From positions 1 through 64,000 of the forward strand of contig NZ_JTLD01000004.1 of NCBI RefSeq assembly GCF_000798815.1: DNA of 64,000 nt, in the 5' to 3' direction. Below, in pieces: positions 34,974 through 43,420 of this stretch (the stretch's first letter is position 1; each line of letters starts with the position of its first letter). A program made the translations under genes and the position numbers. The notes under the pieces are model-generated. The model ran no database searches and was not told the DNA's origin. It saw only the letters and a program-made list of their open reading frames with translations. The DNA is from Alistipes sp. ZOR0009 (GTDB lineage Bacteria; Bacteroidota; Bacteroidia; Bacteroidales; ZOR0009).

Positions 34974-35873
34974 CTACTTCTTTTCCGCTATTCTAAGTTT
35001 AGCACTTCTTGAGCGGTTGTTTATTTCCAACTCCTTCTCTGTTGGGGAGATCGCTTTTTTATTGACAATATTGAACGGCGTAATGACGTTCCCATAAAAA
35101 TCTTTCTCCAGCTTACCCTCAAAATTTCCGCTCTTCATGAAGTTCTTGACCATCCGATCCTCCAAAGAGTGGTAGGTTATCACGCTTAGTCGGCCACCAG
35201 GTTTCAAAACTTTTAAAGATTGCTCTAGCATCTGCTTCAGAGCCTCCATCTCCCTATTTACCTCTATTCGCAGCGCCTGAAAAACTTTTGCAAGAAATTT
35301 ATGCTGTGCGTTTGCAGGAATATGTGGTTGAAGCGCTTCTACAAGCTCCTGAACGGTCTCTATCGGCTTTTCATCTCTTTTCTTTGTAATGGCTCGAACA
35401 AGCACCTTAGGGTTGTCAACCTCCCCGTAAATGCGGAGCAACTCCATTAGCTTTACTGGATCATAGGTATTCACCACATGAGCAGCATCGAACTTAGATA
35501 GCGTATTCATTCGCATATCCAATGGTCCTTCAAATCGGAAAGAAAAGCCCCGCTGCTCATCATCAAAATGGTGGGACGAAACGCCCAAATCGGCAAGAAT
35601 ACCATCCACCTGCTCATAGCCAGCATGCCGAACAAAGTTTCGTAAAAACCTAAAGTTTCCATGTACAAAAATTAGGTTCGGGTGAGTAGGAATATTGTTT
35701 TGCGCCTCCAAGTCTTGATCAAAAGCAATTAACTTTCCCCCTTTTAGATGCTCGAGGATGTATCGGGAATGACCACCTCCTCCAAAGGTTACATCAACAT
35801 AAATACCGTCAGGATTAATGTTTAGCCCTTCGACGCTCTCTTTTAGCATTACGGGTACGTGGTATTCACTCAT
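34974..35873 (-). CDS. rsmH: 16S rRNA m4C1402 methyltransferase
   Basis: Methylates N4 of C1402 in 16S rRNA. 299 residues; the SAM-binding VDVTFGGGGHSRYIL lies near residue 28, and DGILADLGVSSHHFDDEQRGFSFRFEGPLDMRM (in parts) follows, with the C-terminal VITYHSLEDRMVK family motif. It starts 3 bases after mraZ, the normal dcw order. Confidence 0.97.
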   Translation of the reverse strand: MSEYHVPVMLKESVEGLNINPDGIYVDVTFGGGGHSRYILEHLKGGKLIAFDQDLEAQNNIPTHPNLIFVHGNFRFLRNFVRHAGYEQVDGILADLGVSSHHFDDEQRGFSFRFEGPLDMRMNTLSKFDAAHVVNTYDPVKLMELLRIYGEVDNPKVLVRAITKKRDEKPIETVQELVEALQPHIPANAQHKFLAKVFQALRIEVNREMEALKQMLEQSLKVLKPGGRLSVITYHSLEDRMVKNFMKSGNFEGKLEKDFYGNVITPFNIVNKKAISPTEKELEINNRSRSAKLRIAEKK

Positions 35874-35876
35874 AGC

Positions 35877-36329
35877 TTACTCTATTTCGCCGCCCAAGAA
35901 TTTCTCGGCATCAGCCGCGAACTGCTCCTGCGACATTTCTGATGAATAGTACTTTTCTTTATCCCAAATTTCAATCTTATCTCCAATACCGATAAAAACG
36001 ACCTCCTTTACCAATCCTCCCATCTCAATAAATCGTTTAGGGATAAGAATTCGGCCGCTAGAATCCAGCTCCACATCGGTTGTTGATTTGTAAAACTCTC
36101 GCAAGAATCGATTTTGCGCTTGAACGTACGGATTAATCTTTCGCTTGATAATCTCAAGCTGACGCTCCCACTCTGCGGTAGTATAGAGAACAAGGCACCC
36201 TTCAAAGATATCCTTCTTGAGGATAAAACGCTCCAACACCCCCTCCGACTGCTTTTTGAAAGCAGCAGGAAAGAGTACACGCCCCTTATCATCGAGTTTG
36301 CAAATGTAATCTCCTACAAACGAGTTCAT
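35877..36329 (-). CDS. mraZ: Transcriptional regulator MraZ
   Basis: DNA-binding regulator of the dcw cluster, with two AbrB-like MraZ domains. 150 residues: the first domain holds LDDKGRVLFPAAFK (about 12-25) and the second the matching LDSSGRILIPKRFI (about 89-102). In E. coli MraZ represses its own promoter by binding direct repeats of TGGGA-like boxes; three such boxes lie about 50 bases upstream of this gene. Confidence 0.95.
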   Translation of the reverse strand: MNSFVGDYICKLDDKGRVLFPAAFKKQSEGVLERFILKKDIFEGCLVLYTTAEWERQLEIIKRKINPYVQAQNRFLREFYKSTTDVELDSSGRILIPKRFIEMGGLVKEVVFIGIGDKIEIWDKEKYYSSEMSQEQFAADAEKFLGGEIE

Positions 36330-36380
36330 TGATTTTGGCTTGTATTCAGGGTAAAATTACTACATTTTGAAGCAAAAGCA

Positions 36381-36406
36381 TCCACTTTTTCCCACTTTTT
36401 CCCACA
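36381..36406 (-). promoter_or_regulatory. MraZ operator, three direct repeats
   Basis: On the minus strand, GTGGG-AAAAA-GTGGG-AAAAA-GTGGA: three GTGGG/A boxes at 10-base spacing, the period and core known for MraZ sites in other bacteria. A DnaA-box-like TTATCAACA lies directly upstream (36416-36408, minus). Confidence 0.8.
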
Positions 36407-36517
36407 TTGTTGATAACTTTTTATGTTAAAGATGGTCGTTTAACATAAACCAAGGCTTTTAGTCCATTCTATCACCGTTGATATTGTCATTTTTTTACAT
36501 GAATTCGATATTTTTCT

Positions 36518-36525
36518 TACTTTTG
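36518..36525 (+). promoter_or_regulatory. Promoter -7 element of glsA-type gene
   Basis: TACTTTTG matches TAnnTTTG. The upstream element would be a T-run (TTTTTTTAC) instead of a clean TTG. Transcription would start near 36532, about 20 bases before the GTG start. Confidence 0.55.
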
Positions 36526-36550
36526 CCAATCAGAAAAAAACGAATTAACC

Positions 36551-37384
36551 GTGGAAGACCATACGGACTATTACATAGACGTAGATAAAATTATAGCCAG
36601 TAAGAATCCAAGGCTAAAAAAGTTCCTACCAAAATTTATAACCAACTATCTAAAACGCATTGTCCATCAGGACGAACTGAATGGCGTTTTGCGCCGCCAC
36701 GGGCATAAAAGTGGCTTGGAGTTTGTAAATTCATCTCTCAAGGAGTTGGATATCAACTATCGAGTGTACGGTATTGAAAATCTAAAGATAGAAGGTCGCT
36801 ACCTTTTTGCATCTAACCATCCTCTTGGCGGACTTGATGGACTAATAATGATGAGCGAAATGGGGCGCCACTACGACAATATTAAGTTCGTAGTCAACGA
36901 TCTACTTCTAAACATTAAGCAGCTAGAGCCGCTATTTATTCCGGTAAATAAGCATGGGCGCCAATCTGCCGAATATGCAGAAAAAATCGAATCAGCATAT
37001 GCTTCCGACACCCAAATCCTCTACTTCCCTGCGGGGCTTTGCTCGCGCAAAGTTAAGGGAGAAATAATCGATTTGGAGTGGCATAAAAGCTTTATCCAAA
37101 AAGCGATTAAGCACAAAAGGGATGTTGTTCCAGTATACTTTTCAGGTCGCAACTCCGATTTTTTCTACAATCTATCCAATTTCAGAAAAAAATTGGGGAT
37201 CAAGGTGAACTTTGAGTTCATTTACTTGGTTGACGAAATGTTCCGCCAGAAGAATAAGAAAATTGATATTGTGATTGGAGATCCAATCGCTTATCAAACA
37301 TTCGACAATAGCAGAAGCCTAGTTCAATGGGCGGAATACGTTCGCGAGAAATCGTACGCACTTGCTGAACAACTAGAATTTTAA
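36551..37384 (+). CDS. glsA: PlsC-like acyltransferase, probable GlsA
   Basis: Likely the O-acyltransferase that adds the second acyl chain in glycine (serine-glycine) lipid synthesis, by analogy with the Bacteroides GlsB/GlsA pair. 277 residues of the lysophospholipid acyltransferase superfamily. The catalytic His lies in SNHPLGGLDG (about 94-103), where His and Asp are separated by five residues and not the usual four of NHX4D. A later FPAGLCSR resembles the substrate-phosphate motif. The start is GTG at 36551; no ATG lies nearby, and the GTG suits the promoter. The next gene, 21 bases on, encodes the N-acyltransferase partner. A general acyl-glycerophosphate acyltransferase is the alternative. 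Confidence 0.7.
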   Translation: MEDHTDYYIDVDKIIASKNPRLKKFLPKFITNYLKRIVHQDELNGVLRRHGHKSGLEFVNSSLKELDINYRVYGIENLKIEGRYLFASNHPLGGLDGLIMMSEMGRHYDNIKFVVNDLLLNIKQLEPLFIPVNKHGRQSAEYAEKIESAYASDTQILYFPAGLCSRKVKGEIIDLEWHKSFIQKAIKHKRDVVPVYFSGRNSDFFYNLSNFRKKLGIKVNFEFIYLVDEMFRQKNKKIDIVIGDPIAYQTFDNSRSLVQWAEYVREKSYALAEQLEF

Positions 37385-37405
37385 CAAGAGACCAATTAGA
37401 TTGCC

Positions 37406-38347
37406 ATGGAACCAATTATTCAACCGATTGATAAGAGGCTTATCAAAAAAGAGTTGACTAAAGATAAATTCCTCCGTAATACCAACAACGGCGGAAACAA
37501 GCTTTACATTGTAGACCATCACGACTCCCCCAATATTATGCAGGAGATAGGACGCTTGCGAGAGCTAGCCTTCCGTGCTGCGGGAGGAGGAACTGGTAAA
37601 AGCACCGATATTGATGAGTTTGATATTGACCCAACCCACCCATATAAACAGCTGATTGTATGGGATCCGAGCGAAGAAGAAATTTTGGGAGGATATCGTT
37701 ACATTGTATGCGACGATATTGAGGCAAAAAATATGGCAACCTCGGAACTTTTCAACTTCTCGGATAAGTTTAAAAAGGAATACTTAGGACACATGATCGA
37801 GCTTGGGCGCTCGTTCGTGCAGCCCAACTACCAAAGTACACGCCTCCGCAGCAAAGGCATTTACGCCCTAGATAACTTGTGGGACGGACTTGGCGCTTTG
37901 GTTGTAGAGCATCCCGATCATAAGTACTTTTTTGGGAAAGTTACCATGTACACTTCCTACAATGTAGAGGCCCGTAATATGATCCTTTACTTCTTACGAA
38001 AATACTTTCCCGACCATGAAAACTTGGTAACGCCAATAGAGCCTCTTGTTCTCGAAATAGATCAGAACGCGCTAGACACTTTGTTTGATGATAAGCCATA
38101 TGAAGAAGGATATAAAATCCTGCAAAAAAGAATTCGTGAGCTCGGAGAAAATATCCCACCACTTATAAATTCCTACATGAACTTATCCCCTTCGATGAAA
38201 GTTTTTGGAACAGCCATTAACCACGAATTTGGAGCTGTAGAAGAAACGGGAATCCTCATTACTGTGGGCGACATCTATCTCAGAAAAGTAGAGCGCCACA
38301 TCAAGTCTTTCATACCAAGATTTATCAGACGCAAAATACGCAAATAA
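37406..38347 (+). CDS. glsB: GNAT-type N-acyltransferase, probable GlsB
   Basis: 313 residues of the hemolysin/OlsB-like acyltransferase family with GNAT fold. Probably attaches a 3-hydroxy fatty acid from acyl carrier protein to the amino group of glycine, the first step of glycine lipid synthesis in Bacteroides. Family features include the R-LAFRAAGGGTGK segment near residue 50, DEFDIDP, LGGYRYIV, and ELGRSFVQPNYQ. It follows the O-acyltransferase gene after 21 bases; in Bacteroides thetaiotaomicron the two genes are also adjacent. Substrate is inferred from the family and pairing. Confidence 0.72.
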   Translation: MEPIIQPIDKRLIKKELTKDKFLRNTNNGGNKLYIVDHHDSPNIMQEIGRLRELAFRAAGGGTGKSTDIDEFDIDPTHPYKQLIVWDPSEEEILGGYRYIVCDDIEAKNMATSELFNFSDKFKKEYLGHMIELGRSFVQPNYQSTRLRSKGIYALDNLWDGLGALVVEHPDHKYFFGKVTMYTSYNVEARNMILYFLRKYFPDHENLVTPIEPLVLEIDQNALDTLFDDKPYEEGYKILQKRIRELGENIPPLINSYMNLSPSMKVFGTAINHEFGAVEETGILITVGDIYLRKVERHIKSFIPRFIRRKIRK

Positions 38348-38348
38348 G

Positions 38349-38376
38349 AAAGAGGGGCTACGCCCCTCTTTTTATT
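38349..38376. terminator. Bidirectional terminator
   Basis: AGAGGGGC-TAC-GCCCCTCT followed by a T-run on the plus strand. The minus-strand side has TTTCTTATTT, a weaker tract. It lies between convergent glsB and the serine hydrolase gene. Confidence 0.88.
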
Positions 38377-39733
38377 TTACAGACGACACAATATCTTTCA
38401 TCAAGTCTTCAAATCTCATCCTATTCGTAGAGGTTGGAGAATATCCCAAAATTACTACGACTAGCTGTTTGGAAGGAATCATATAAATCCGCTGGCCATC
38501 ATGTCCCTCGCAAGAAAACATATCGGAAGGTAATTGGTTAACCTCCGAAGTTCCATTAAGCCAAAAACCAGCACCATAGCTACCATTGCTTCCCCTTGTT
38601 GCAGTTCTTGTATATTGAACCCAACCAGCAGGAAGTATCCGCTCTCCATTAAAAATGCCATCTTGCATATATAGAAGTGCAAATCGGGCATAATCTCGAG
38701 CCGTTGCATAAATGTATGATGATCCAATAAACAAGCCATCATCATCAGGCTCTATTATAGCATCCTGCATTCCTATTTTATTAAATAGATTATGGTATAC
38801 ATAATCGTAAAATACTTCATCACTTTCAAAATGGCTTCGAGCCCAATCACAAACTAGATTGGTACTTCCTGAAGAGTACTCCCAATGCTTTCCGACAGCA
38901 AACTCTAACGGCTTATTTTTTACAAATCGAGATACGGATGCATTACAGTAAAGCATCTGAGTTACATCAGATCTATTCCCATAATCCTCATTCCACATCA
39001 AGCCACTTTGCATCCGTAAAAGATCATTTGGAGTAATTGTTCTTCTATCATCATTTTTCCACTCCGAAAAATCTACCGGTTTAAATATATTTACTCTTCG
39101 ATCCTTGACTAGAACACCTACAATTGCATTAGTAAAGCTCTTGGCCATCGACCATCCTAACAATCGAGTTTTTGAGGTAATCCCCTTTCTATAGGCTTCA
39201 GCAACGGGAATGCCTTTATGCACTACTAAAAATGCAAAACAAGTTCCCCCATAGGCCCCTTTATTTACTAGCTGGTTAGCAATGCTCTCCAACTTTACGT
39301 TCGAATTAGCAACCGTAGAATCCAGAAAACGATCGCCTAAAGGCCAGCACTGATATTCCATTTTGCGATTCCAGCGATTTTCAAATTTAAAGGGGCGAAT
39401 TTTTCCTCGGTCCAGAGTCGAGCCAATCCCCTTTCGAAAAATTGCTGTAGATTTTCGCCACAATAGCAGACTTGTCACCGAGGAATCTTTAAAATTGACC
39501 ATATTAGAAACATACTTTATTGGAAAAAACTTCAAATCAAGTTTTTCCACATCATTCTGCTCCCTATTCGAAATAAAAGTAGCAGAACAAAGGTATTTTG
39601 CACTATATCCAGTTGCAATTGGCAACAACGAATCTACATACACAGTACCCCACATCAGCAAGCCGACAAGTAGAGTTGAACCAGCAAAGACAAACGCTTG
39701 TTTTCTCCTTTTATCCATGATTTTAGATTTCAT
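38372..39733 (-). CDS. Beta-lactamase-family serine hydrolase
   Basis: 453 residues with an N-terminal signal anchor (about 12-33), so probably in the periplasm or inner membrane. The class C beta-lactamase/esterase fold is shown by the SMAK nucleophile motif (Ser near residue 195, in GWSMAKSFTNAIVG) and a Tyr motif YSSGSTN near residue 287; the C-terminal GHDGQRIYMIPSKQLVVVIL corresponds to the region of the third motif, with HDG. Such proteins include D-amino peptidases, esterases and transesterases; true antibiotic resistance is unlikely. Met1 at 39733 and Met6 at 39718 are both possible starts. It stands alone. Confidence 0.8.
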   Translation of the reverse strand: MKSKIMDKRRKQAFVFAGSTLLVGLLMWGTVYVDSLLPIATGYSAKYLCSATFISNREQNDVEKLDLKFFPIKYVSNMVNFKDSSVTSLLLWRKSTAIFRKGIGSTLDRGKIRPFKFENRWNRKMEYQCWPLGDRFLDSTVANSNVKLESIANQLVNKGAYGGTCFAFLVVHKGIPVAEAYRKGITSKTRLLGWSMAKSFTNAIVGVLVKDRRVNIFKPVDFSEWKNDDRRTITPNDLLRMQSGLMWNEDYGNRSDVTQMLYCNASVSRFVKNKPLEFAVGKHWEYSSGSTNLVCDWARSHFESDEVFYDYVYHNLFNKIGMQDAIIEPDDDGLFIGSSYIYATARDYARFALLYMQDGIFNGERILPAGWVQYTRTATRGSNGSYGAGFWLNGTSEVNQLPSDMFSCEGHDGQRIYMIPSKQLVVVILGYSPTSTNRMRFEDLMKDIVSSVK

Positions 39734-39784
39734 CTTGGTTAAAGATACATTTTTGTAAAGACAAATGATGGCATATTCCTGTAC

Positions 39785-39811
39785 AAAAAAGGCGACCCGA
39801 TAAGGTCGCCT
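39785..39811 (-). terminator. Terminator of CBM9-like gene
   Basis: On the minus strand, GGCGACC-loop-GGTCGCC followed by TTTTTT. Confidence 0.9.
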
Positions 39812-39832
39812 CCATAAAAGATATTGATTCGC

Positions 39833-40960
39833 TTAGTCTTTTGAAATACCCGCAAAAATTTTGCTGTCATTATTAATTTTTGCAACAAGAACTCCTTTAG
39901 CATCAAACAATGATGCTTGATACATGTCGGACGTTGATTCTAAAATAAGAGTATAATCAATGTTATTCACCTTGATGTTTGTTTTAAATCCCAAATCTGC
40001 CAGCGTTGTTGCATATTTCCCGTTCTTATTGGCATATTCCTGCTGACGATAAAATAAAGCCCAAAGTGCACTTTTTGCCATTTCATTTTGAGGGATCTCA
40101 AAAGTTTTAACACCATTCAATTTTGTGCTGTTAACAAAAGACAAGTACCCCCAGCGTTCTGGACAGTGCATATTAACGACACCTTGTGGCGACCATACCC
40201 AGTTATTTTCAGGTTTTTGTCGACCTGTTTGTACATCAACCTCCTTCACGTATTTCCCTTTTTCGACTTTTGTATCCCACTCAACTCTCGAAAAATTAAT
40301 TCTCCACGGTGTTGCTACCGATGGATTTGTCATTCCAAAAGCCAAAGTGCTAAATGGAATTGCAACTTCTAATGTCCACCTTTTATCTGTATCGTTTGGG
40401 TTATTAATTGTTCCATCAATACTAATTCCTTGCTTTAGCCCATCGAAATTCCAACTATGAATAGCAGGCGCTCCAACCCTATAAGTTTTTACTACAAATA
40501 GATCGAAAATTGTTCCTATAGCATTTACCTCGTACTCAAAATAGTTGTGAGTGTCGTTATCTGGATCGATAAATATTTCAAAATCATTATCATAAAACAC
40601 GATCTCATCATGCTTTTTAAGGTTAGCCCAGATATGTGGATCTTCAATTTCAGCCGCCACATAAAGATATTTATCATCCCAGGCCATCTTCACCCGAGTT
40701 GCATATCTAGGATTAGGCTTTAAATTCCCTTCAATATCCACAAACCGATCAGTCCATGGTGCATTAACCCAAGTAACCTCATCCAACTTTCCATCCAACT
40801 TAATGGGATCTGCGGTTCGTACCGCGGAATAACTTTTAGGAAACGTAAACAGCGACTCAATCCCTTTCACGTTCACACCTTCGAATGCCACTTGTGCATT
40901 TACATTCATAGCTGAAAATGCAAACAAAAGCACCACTCCTTTTTTCCAAAATCTAATCAT
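39833..40960 (-). CDS. Exported CBM9-like carbohydrate-binding protein
   Basis: 375 residues with a signal peptide (cleavage likely after NVNAQ). The middle is a family 9-type carbohydrate-binding (DOMON-related) domain: KLDGKLDEVTWVNAPWTDRF, WDDKYLYVAAEIEDPHIW and DNDFEIFIDPDNDTHNYFEYEVNA (all in parts) are the familiar calcium- and sugar-site strands. No catalytic domain follows; the last 100 residues form a small alpha/beta tail. It may bind glycans at the cell surface or periplasm. The ATG at 40960 is preferred because a start at 41014 would place 18 residues ahead of the signal peptide. It lies alone, with its own terminator. Confidence 0.78.
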   Translation of the reverse strand: MIRFWKKGVVLLFAFSAMNVNAQVAFEGVNVKGIESLFTFPKSYSAVRTADPIKLDGKLDEVTWVNAPWTDRFVDIEGNLKPNPRYATRVKMAWDDKYLYVAAEIEDPHIWANLKKHDEIVFYDNDFEIFIDPDNDTHNYFEYEVNAIGTIFDLFVVKTYRVGAPAIHSWNFDGLKQGISIDGTINNPNDTDKRWTLEVAIPFSTLAFGMTNPSVATPWRINFSRVEWDTKVEKGKYVKEVDVQTGRQKPENNWVWSPQGVVNMHCPERWGYLSFVNSTKLNGVKTFEIPQNEMAKSALWALFYRQQEYANKNGKYATTLADLGFKTNIKVNNIDYTLILESTSDMYQASLFDAKGVLVAKINNDSKIFAGISKD

Positions 40961-41144
40961 ACAAACTGCTGAAATTTTCTCGAAGATATTCTTTTTCAAC
41001 TCAAATATCCTCATACTCTTACATCAAGAGTACGTTAATAAACCTTACCATACTAAAGGGAACAACAGCACGAATGCTTCGCCCAAAACACAAGCAACAC
41101 CAACAAGCTACTGTACAGGAATAAAAACAATTTGTCCATTTAAT

Positions 41145-41176
41145 TTTGGAAGGATATAGCTAACTGCATAAATTTG
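41145..41176 (+). promoter_or_regulatory. Promoter of small lipoprotein gene
   Basis: TTTG at 41145-41148, a 20-base spacer and TAAATTTG at 41169-41176 fit the Bacteroidetes consensus. Confidence 0.7.
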
Positions 41177-41212
41177 CACGCTCAATCAAATCACTTAAAT
41201 AATAGATAAAAA

Positions 41213-41635
41213 ATGAAACTATTTAGTATCCTTTTGCCATTGGTGTTTTTGCTTTCTTCTTGCAGCAAGGAAGAAACAACCTATACAAGAATGGATTATA
41301 CGGTCCTTGGGATATCTCAGGTTACAGTTAATGGAGTTGTACTATTCCCACTAAAGGACACAAAAAACCTAGCTCCCATAAACATTGAGGGTATGTACCT
41401 CGAATCTCCCTGTGAAGACCTATCTGGCCATTACGCTATCAAATATTACTTAAAAAAACATCCATCAACAGAGCCTATAAGGGTAGTTGGAGAGTCAAAA
41501 TATCCTGATGTAGAAATCACGTACGAAGAAAAAGTTATTAATGAAATCCACAAAGCCATTTCAGTAACCTTCTCTAGAAAAGGTTACGAACCCAAAGTGA
41601 CATACACCTTTGTTTTTCTTTTTGCAAAAAAATAG
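41213..41635 (+). CDS. Small lipoprotein, unknown
   Basis: 140 residues with a lipoprotein signal (lipobox LLSSC, Cys17), so likely anchored in a membrane. The mature part has a beta-rich pattern with many Val, Tyr and Thr residues and ends KVTYTFVFLFAKK. I do not recognise a family. It has a good promoter of its own and no close partner; the next gene starts 160 bases downstream. Confidence 0.65.
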   Translation: MKLFSILLPLVFLLSSCSKEETTYTRMDYTVLGISQVTVNGVVLFPLKDTKNLAPINIEGMYLESPCEDLSGHYAIKYYLKKHPSTEPIRVVGESKYPDVEITYEEKVINEIHKAISVTFSRKGYEPKVTYTFVFLFAKK

Positions 41636-41794
41636 AGCAGATACGAACCTAACGATTAGATTTTTTTAGTAATTAATAGAAGAAAAAGAACCTTTACTGC
41701 TTCCAAATAGTTGTATAAAAAACTGATTTCAAAAAAATTCAACTGGGATGCCGAAAACAGTAAAGAGTAGGCACAACAAAAAAGGATGTAGTAT

Positions 41795-43105
41795 ATGACA
41801 AACAATCAGCCTTCGGGAGCAAACAATGCTCTAAAATCGATTAGCGACTATCATTTTCATGCATTCAACAAAGATGTCCTAACGGTTCGAACAATTTACC
41901 TCATTATCAGAGCACTCCTCAACAGGAATAATGCCAGTCCTACAGGAACCCAAAATAAATCCACAGATTTTCTTGAAGAGTTACTTCGAATTCGAAACTT
42001 TTTGCATATAGGCTTTCAGGAAAATAGCATTGATGTATTTAACATACTTTTAAACGATTATAAGCAAAAAGGATACGTTTTGGACACTGCAATCCCTTTA
42101 ATGTTTGACGTAGAATACTGCTTCATAGAAGCCACATCCCAAGGCGAAACTAATATCCATGATAGAGTAATAAGTGATCTGAAGAATCGATTCAGCCTCT
42201 TAAAAGAAGAAAGCAACAACGAAGATTTCGGAGCAATCCAAAATTTTCTGAATACTCTCAACATAGACGGAGACGATGTGCTGAGTTTTGCTGATATCAC
42301 CACTCGTAGTTTCGAAAATCAGTTAAATGATATCAAATCACTTAAAACTAAGTACCCAACCACTATCTACCCTTTCTTTGCCGTAGATCCTCGTCGTCCA
42401 AACGTCGTTCAAATGGCGAAAAATGCTATAGAAAGCAAAAATTTCTTTGGCATCAAGATATATGCACCCAACGGATACTCTCCGCTTGATCCAACACTAC
42501 TCCCTCTTTACGATTACTGCCAACAGCACAGTATTCCTATAACAGCTCACCATTCACTTGGAGGATTCGCTTCTTTTGCCAATTCGCTCAATATTTACGG
42601 TAAAATTTATAGAAACGGAGCAATTGTAGATCCACAAAATCCAGTACAGTTCGAAAAACTATTTAGCCCTGGCTGGATTGAAGACAGAGCCAACACTCTT
42701 AACCACCCAAAGCTGTGGGAGCAGGTTCTTTTACTCTTTCCTGAGCTAAGATTAAATCTTGCCCACTTTGGTATTTTTAGCGATGCAAATACTATAAAAG
42801 ATCGCTACTCGTGGACAGACTACGTAGCGGGACTAATGAAAACATTCCCAAACTTATATACCGATCTATCATGCTATACCAGCACCGATGACTTAAAGTA
42901 TATCAACAACCACTATTTGAACGATCCGATAATTGGAAAAAAAATTCTCTATGGTTCTGATTTCTACTTAAACATGCTCTTTATTGATAACTTCAAGCAA
43001 TATCTCACAAATTTTACCAACATATTAGGCCCCAACTTCGACAAAATTGTTGTCAACAACCAACAGTTTTTTGCCAAGCAGCCTGCAGCACTTAAGAACA
43101 TTTAG
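41795..43105 (+). CDS. Amidohydrolase-superfamily metal-dependent hydrolase
   Basis: 436 residues of the amidohydrolase (TIM-barrel) type. A metal-binding DYHFH (His20, His22) is at the N terminus; further candidate ligands are H in TAHHSLGG (about 250), NLAHFG (about 322) and Asp in YGSDFYLN (about 387). A long insert between about 55 and 170 is not typical of short amidohydrolase-2 proteins. There is no signal peptide, so it acts in the cytoplasm; the substrate is unknown. A ribosome-binding AAAAAAGGA precedes the ATG. It ends with a terminator. Confidence 0.72.
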   Translation: MTNNQPSGANNALKSISDYHFHAFNKDVLTVRTIYLIIRALLNRNNASPTGTQNKSTDFLEELLRIRNFLHIGFQENSIDVFNILLNDYKQKGYVLDTAIPLMFDVEYCFIEATSQGETNIHDRVISDLKNRFSLLKEESNNEDFGAIQNFLNTLNIDGDDVLSFADITTRSFENQLNDIKSLKTKYPTTIYPFFAVDPRRPNVVQMAKNAIESKNFFGIKIYAPNGYSPLDPTLLPLYDYCQQHSIPITAHHSLGGFASFANSLNIYGKIYRNGAIVDPQNPVQFEKLFSPGWIEDRANTLNHPKLWEQVLLLFPELRLNLAHFGIFSDANTIKDRYSWTDYVAGLMKTFPNLYTDLSCYTSTDDLKYINNHYLNDPIIGKKILYGSDFYLNMLFIDNFKQYLTNFTNILGPNFDKIVVNNQQFFAKQPAALKNI

Positions 43106-43115
43106 ATCATAAGAT

Positions 43116-43147
43116 CAAAGAGGGTCGCTTTTGTGCTACCCTCTTTG
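43116..43147 (+). terminator. Terminator of amidohydrolase gene
   Basis: AAAGAGGGT, a 12-base loop and ACCCTCTTT; the T-run is short, so strength is moderate. Confidence 0.7.
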
Positions 43148-43197
43148 CAAATAGAGAAGTATTGCTGCATAACATTTTCTCACCAAATAAATATTCC

Positions 43198-43205
43198 TAG
43201 ATTTG
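43198..43205 (+). promoter_or_regulatory. Promoter -7 element of ribB transcript
   Basis: TAGATTTG matches TAnnTTTG. Transcription from near 43212 would begin just before the FMN aptamer. Confidence 0.6.
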
Positions 43206-43211
43206 CACCAG

Positions 43212-43400
43212 ATTTACTTCGGGGCAGGGTGTAACTCCCTACCGGCGGTTATAGTCCGCGACTCCGACCTTTTAGGTAGGACTGATTTGGTGAAATTCCA
43301 AAACCGACAGTTAAAGTCTGGATGAAAGAAGATAAATCGCATCGTAACTGCTATCCTGCATCACCTTGGGATATCTTGCCCCGATTGTATGGTTATAAAA
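43212..43400 (+). promoter_or_regulatory. FMN riboswitch
   Basis: The aptamer (about 43212-43335) carries the RFN hallmarks: GGGGCAGGGTG, CTCCCTACCGGCGGT, AGTCCGCGA, GATTTGGTGAAATTCC, ACCGACAGT and AGTCTGGATGAAAGAAG. It precedes ribB and should lower its expression when FMN is plentiful. Downstream, CTTGCCCCGA (43375-43384) is complementary to TCGGGGCAGG (43219-43228, one G-U) at the 5' edge of the aptamer, a plausible alternative pairing for the expression platform. Confidence 0.96.
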
Positions 43401-43420
43401 CAACTTAGCGGGTAAGACTT

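Noticed and set aside
38372-39733. Antibiotic-resistance beta-lactamase
   Set aside because: It has the class C fold motifs but belongs to the broad esterase/peptidase group; nothing in sequence or context supports resistance.
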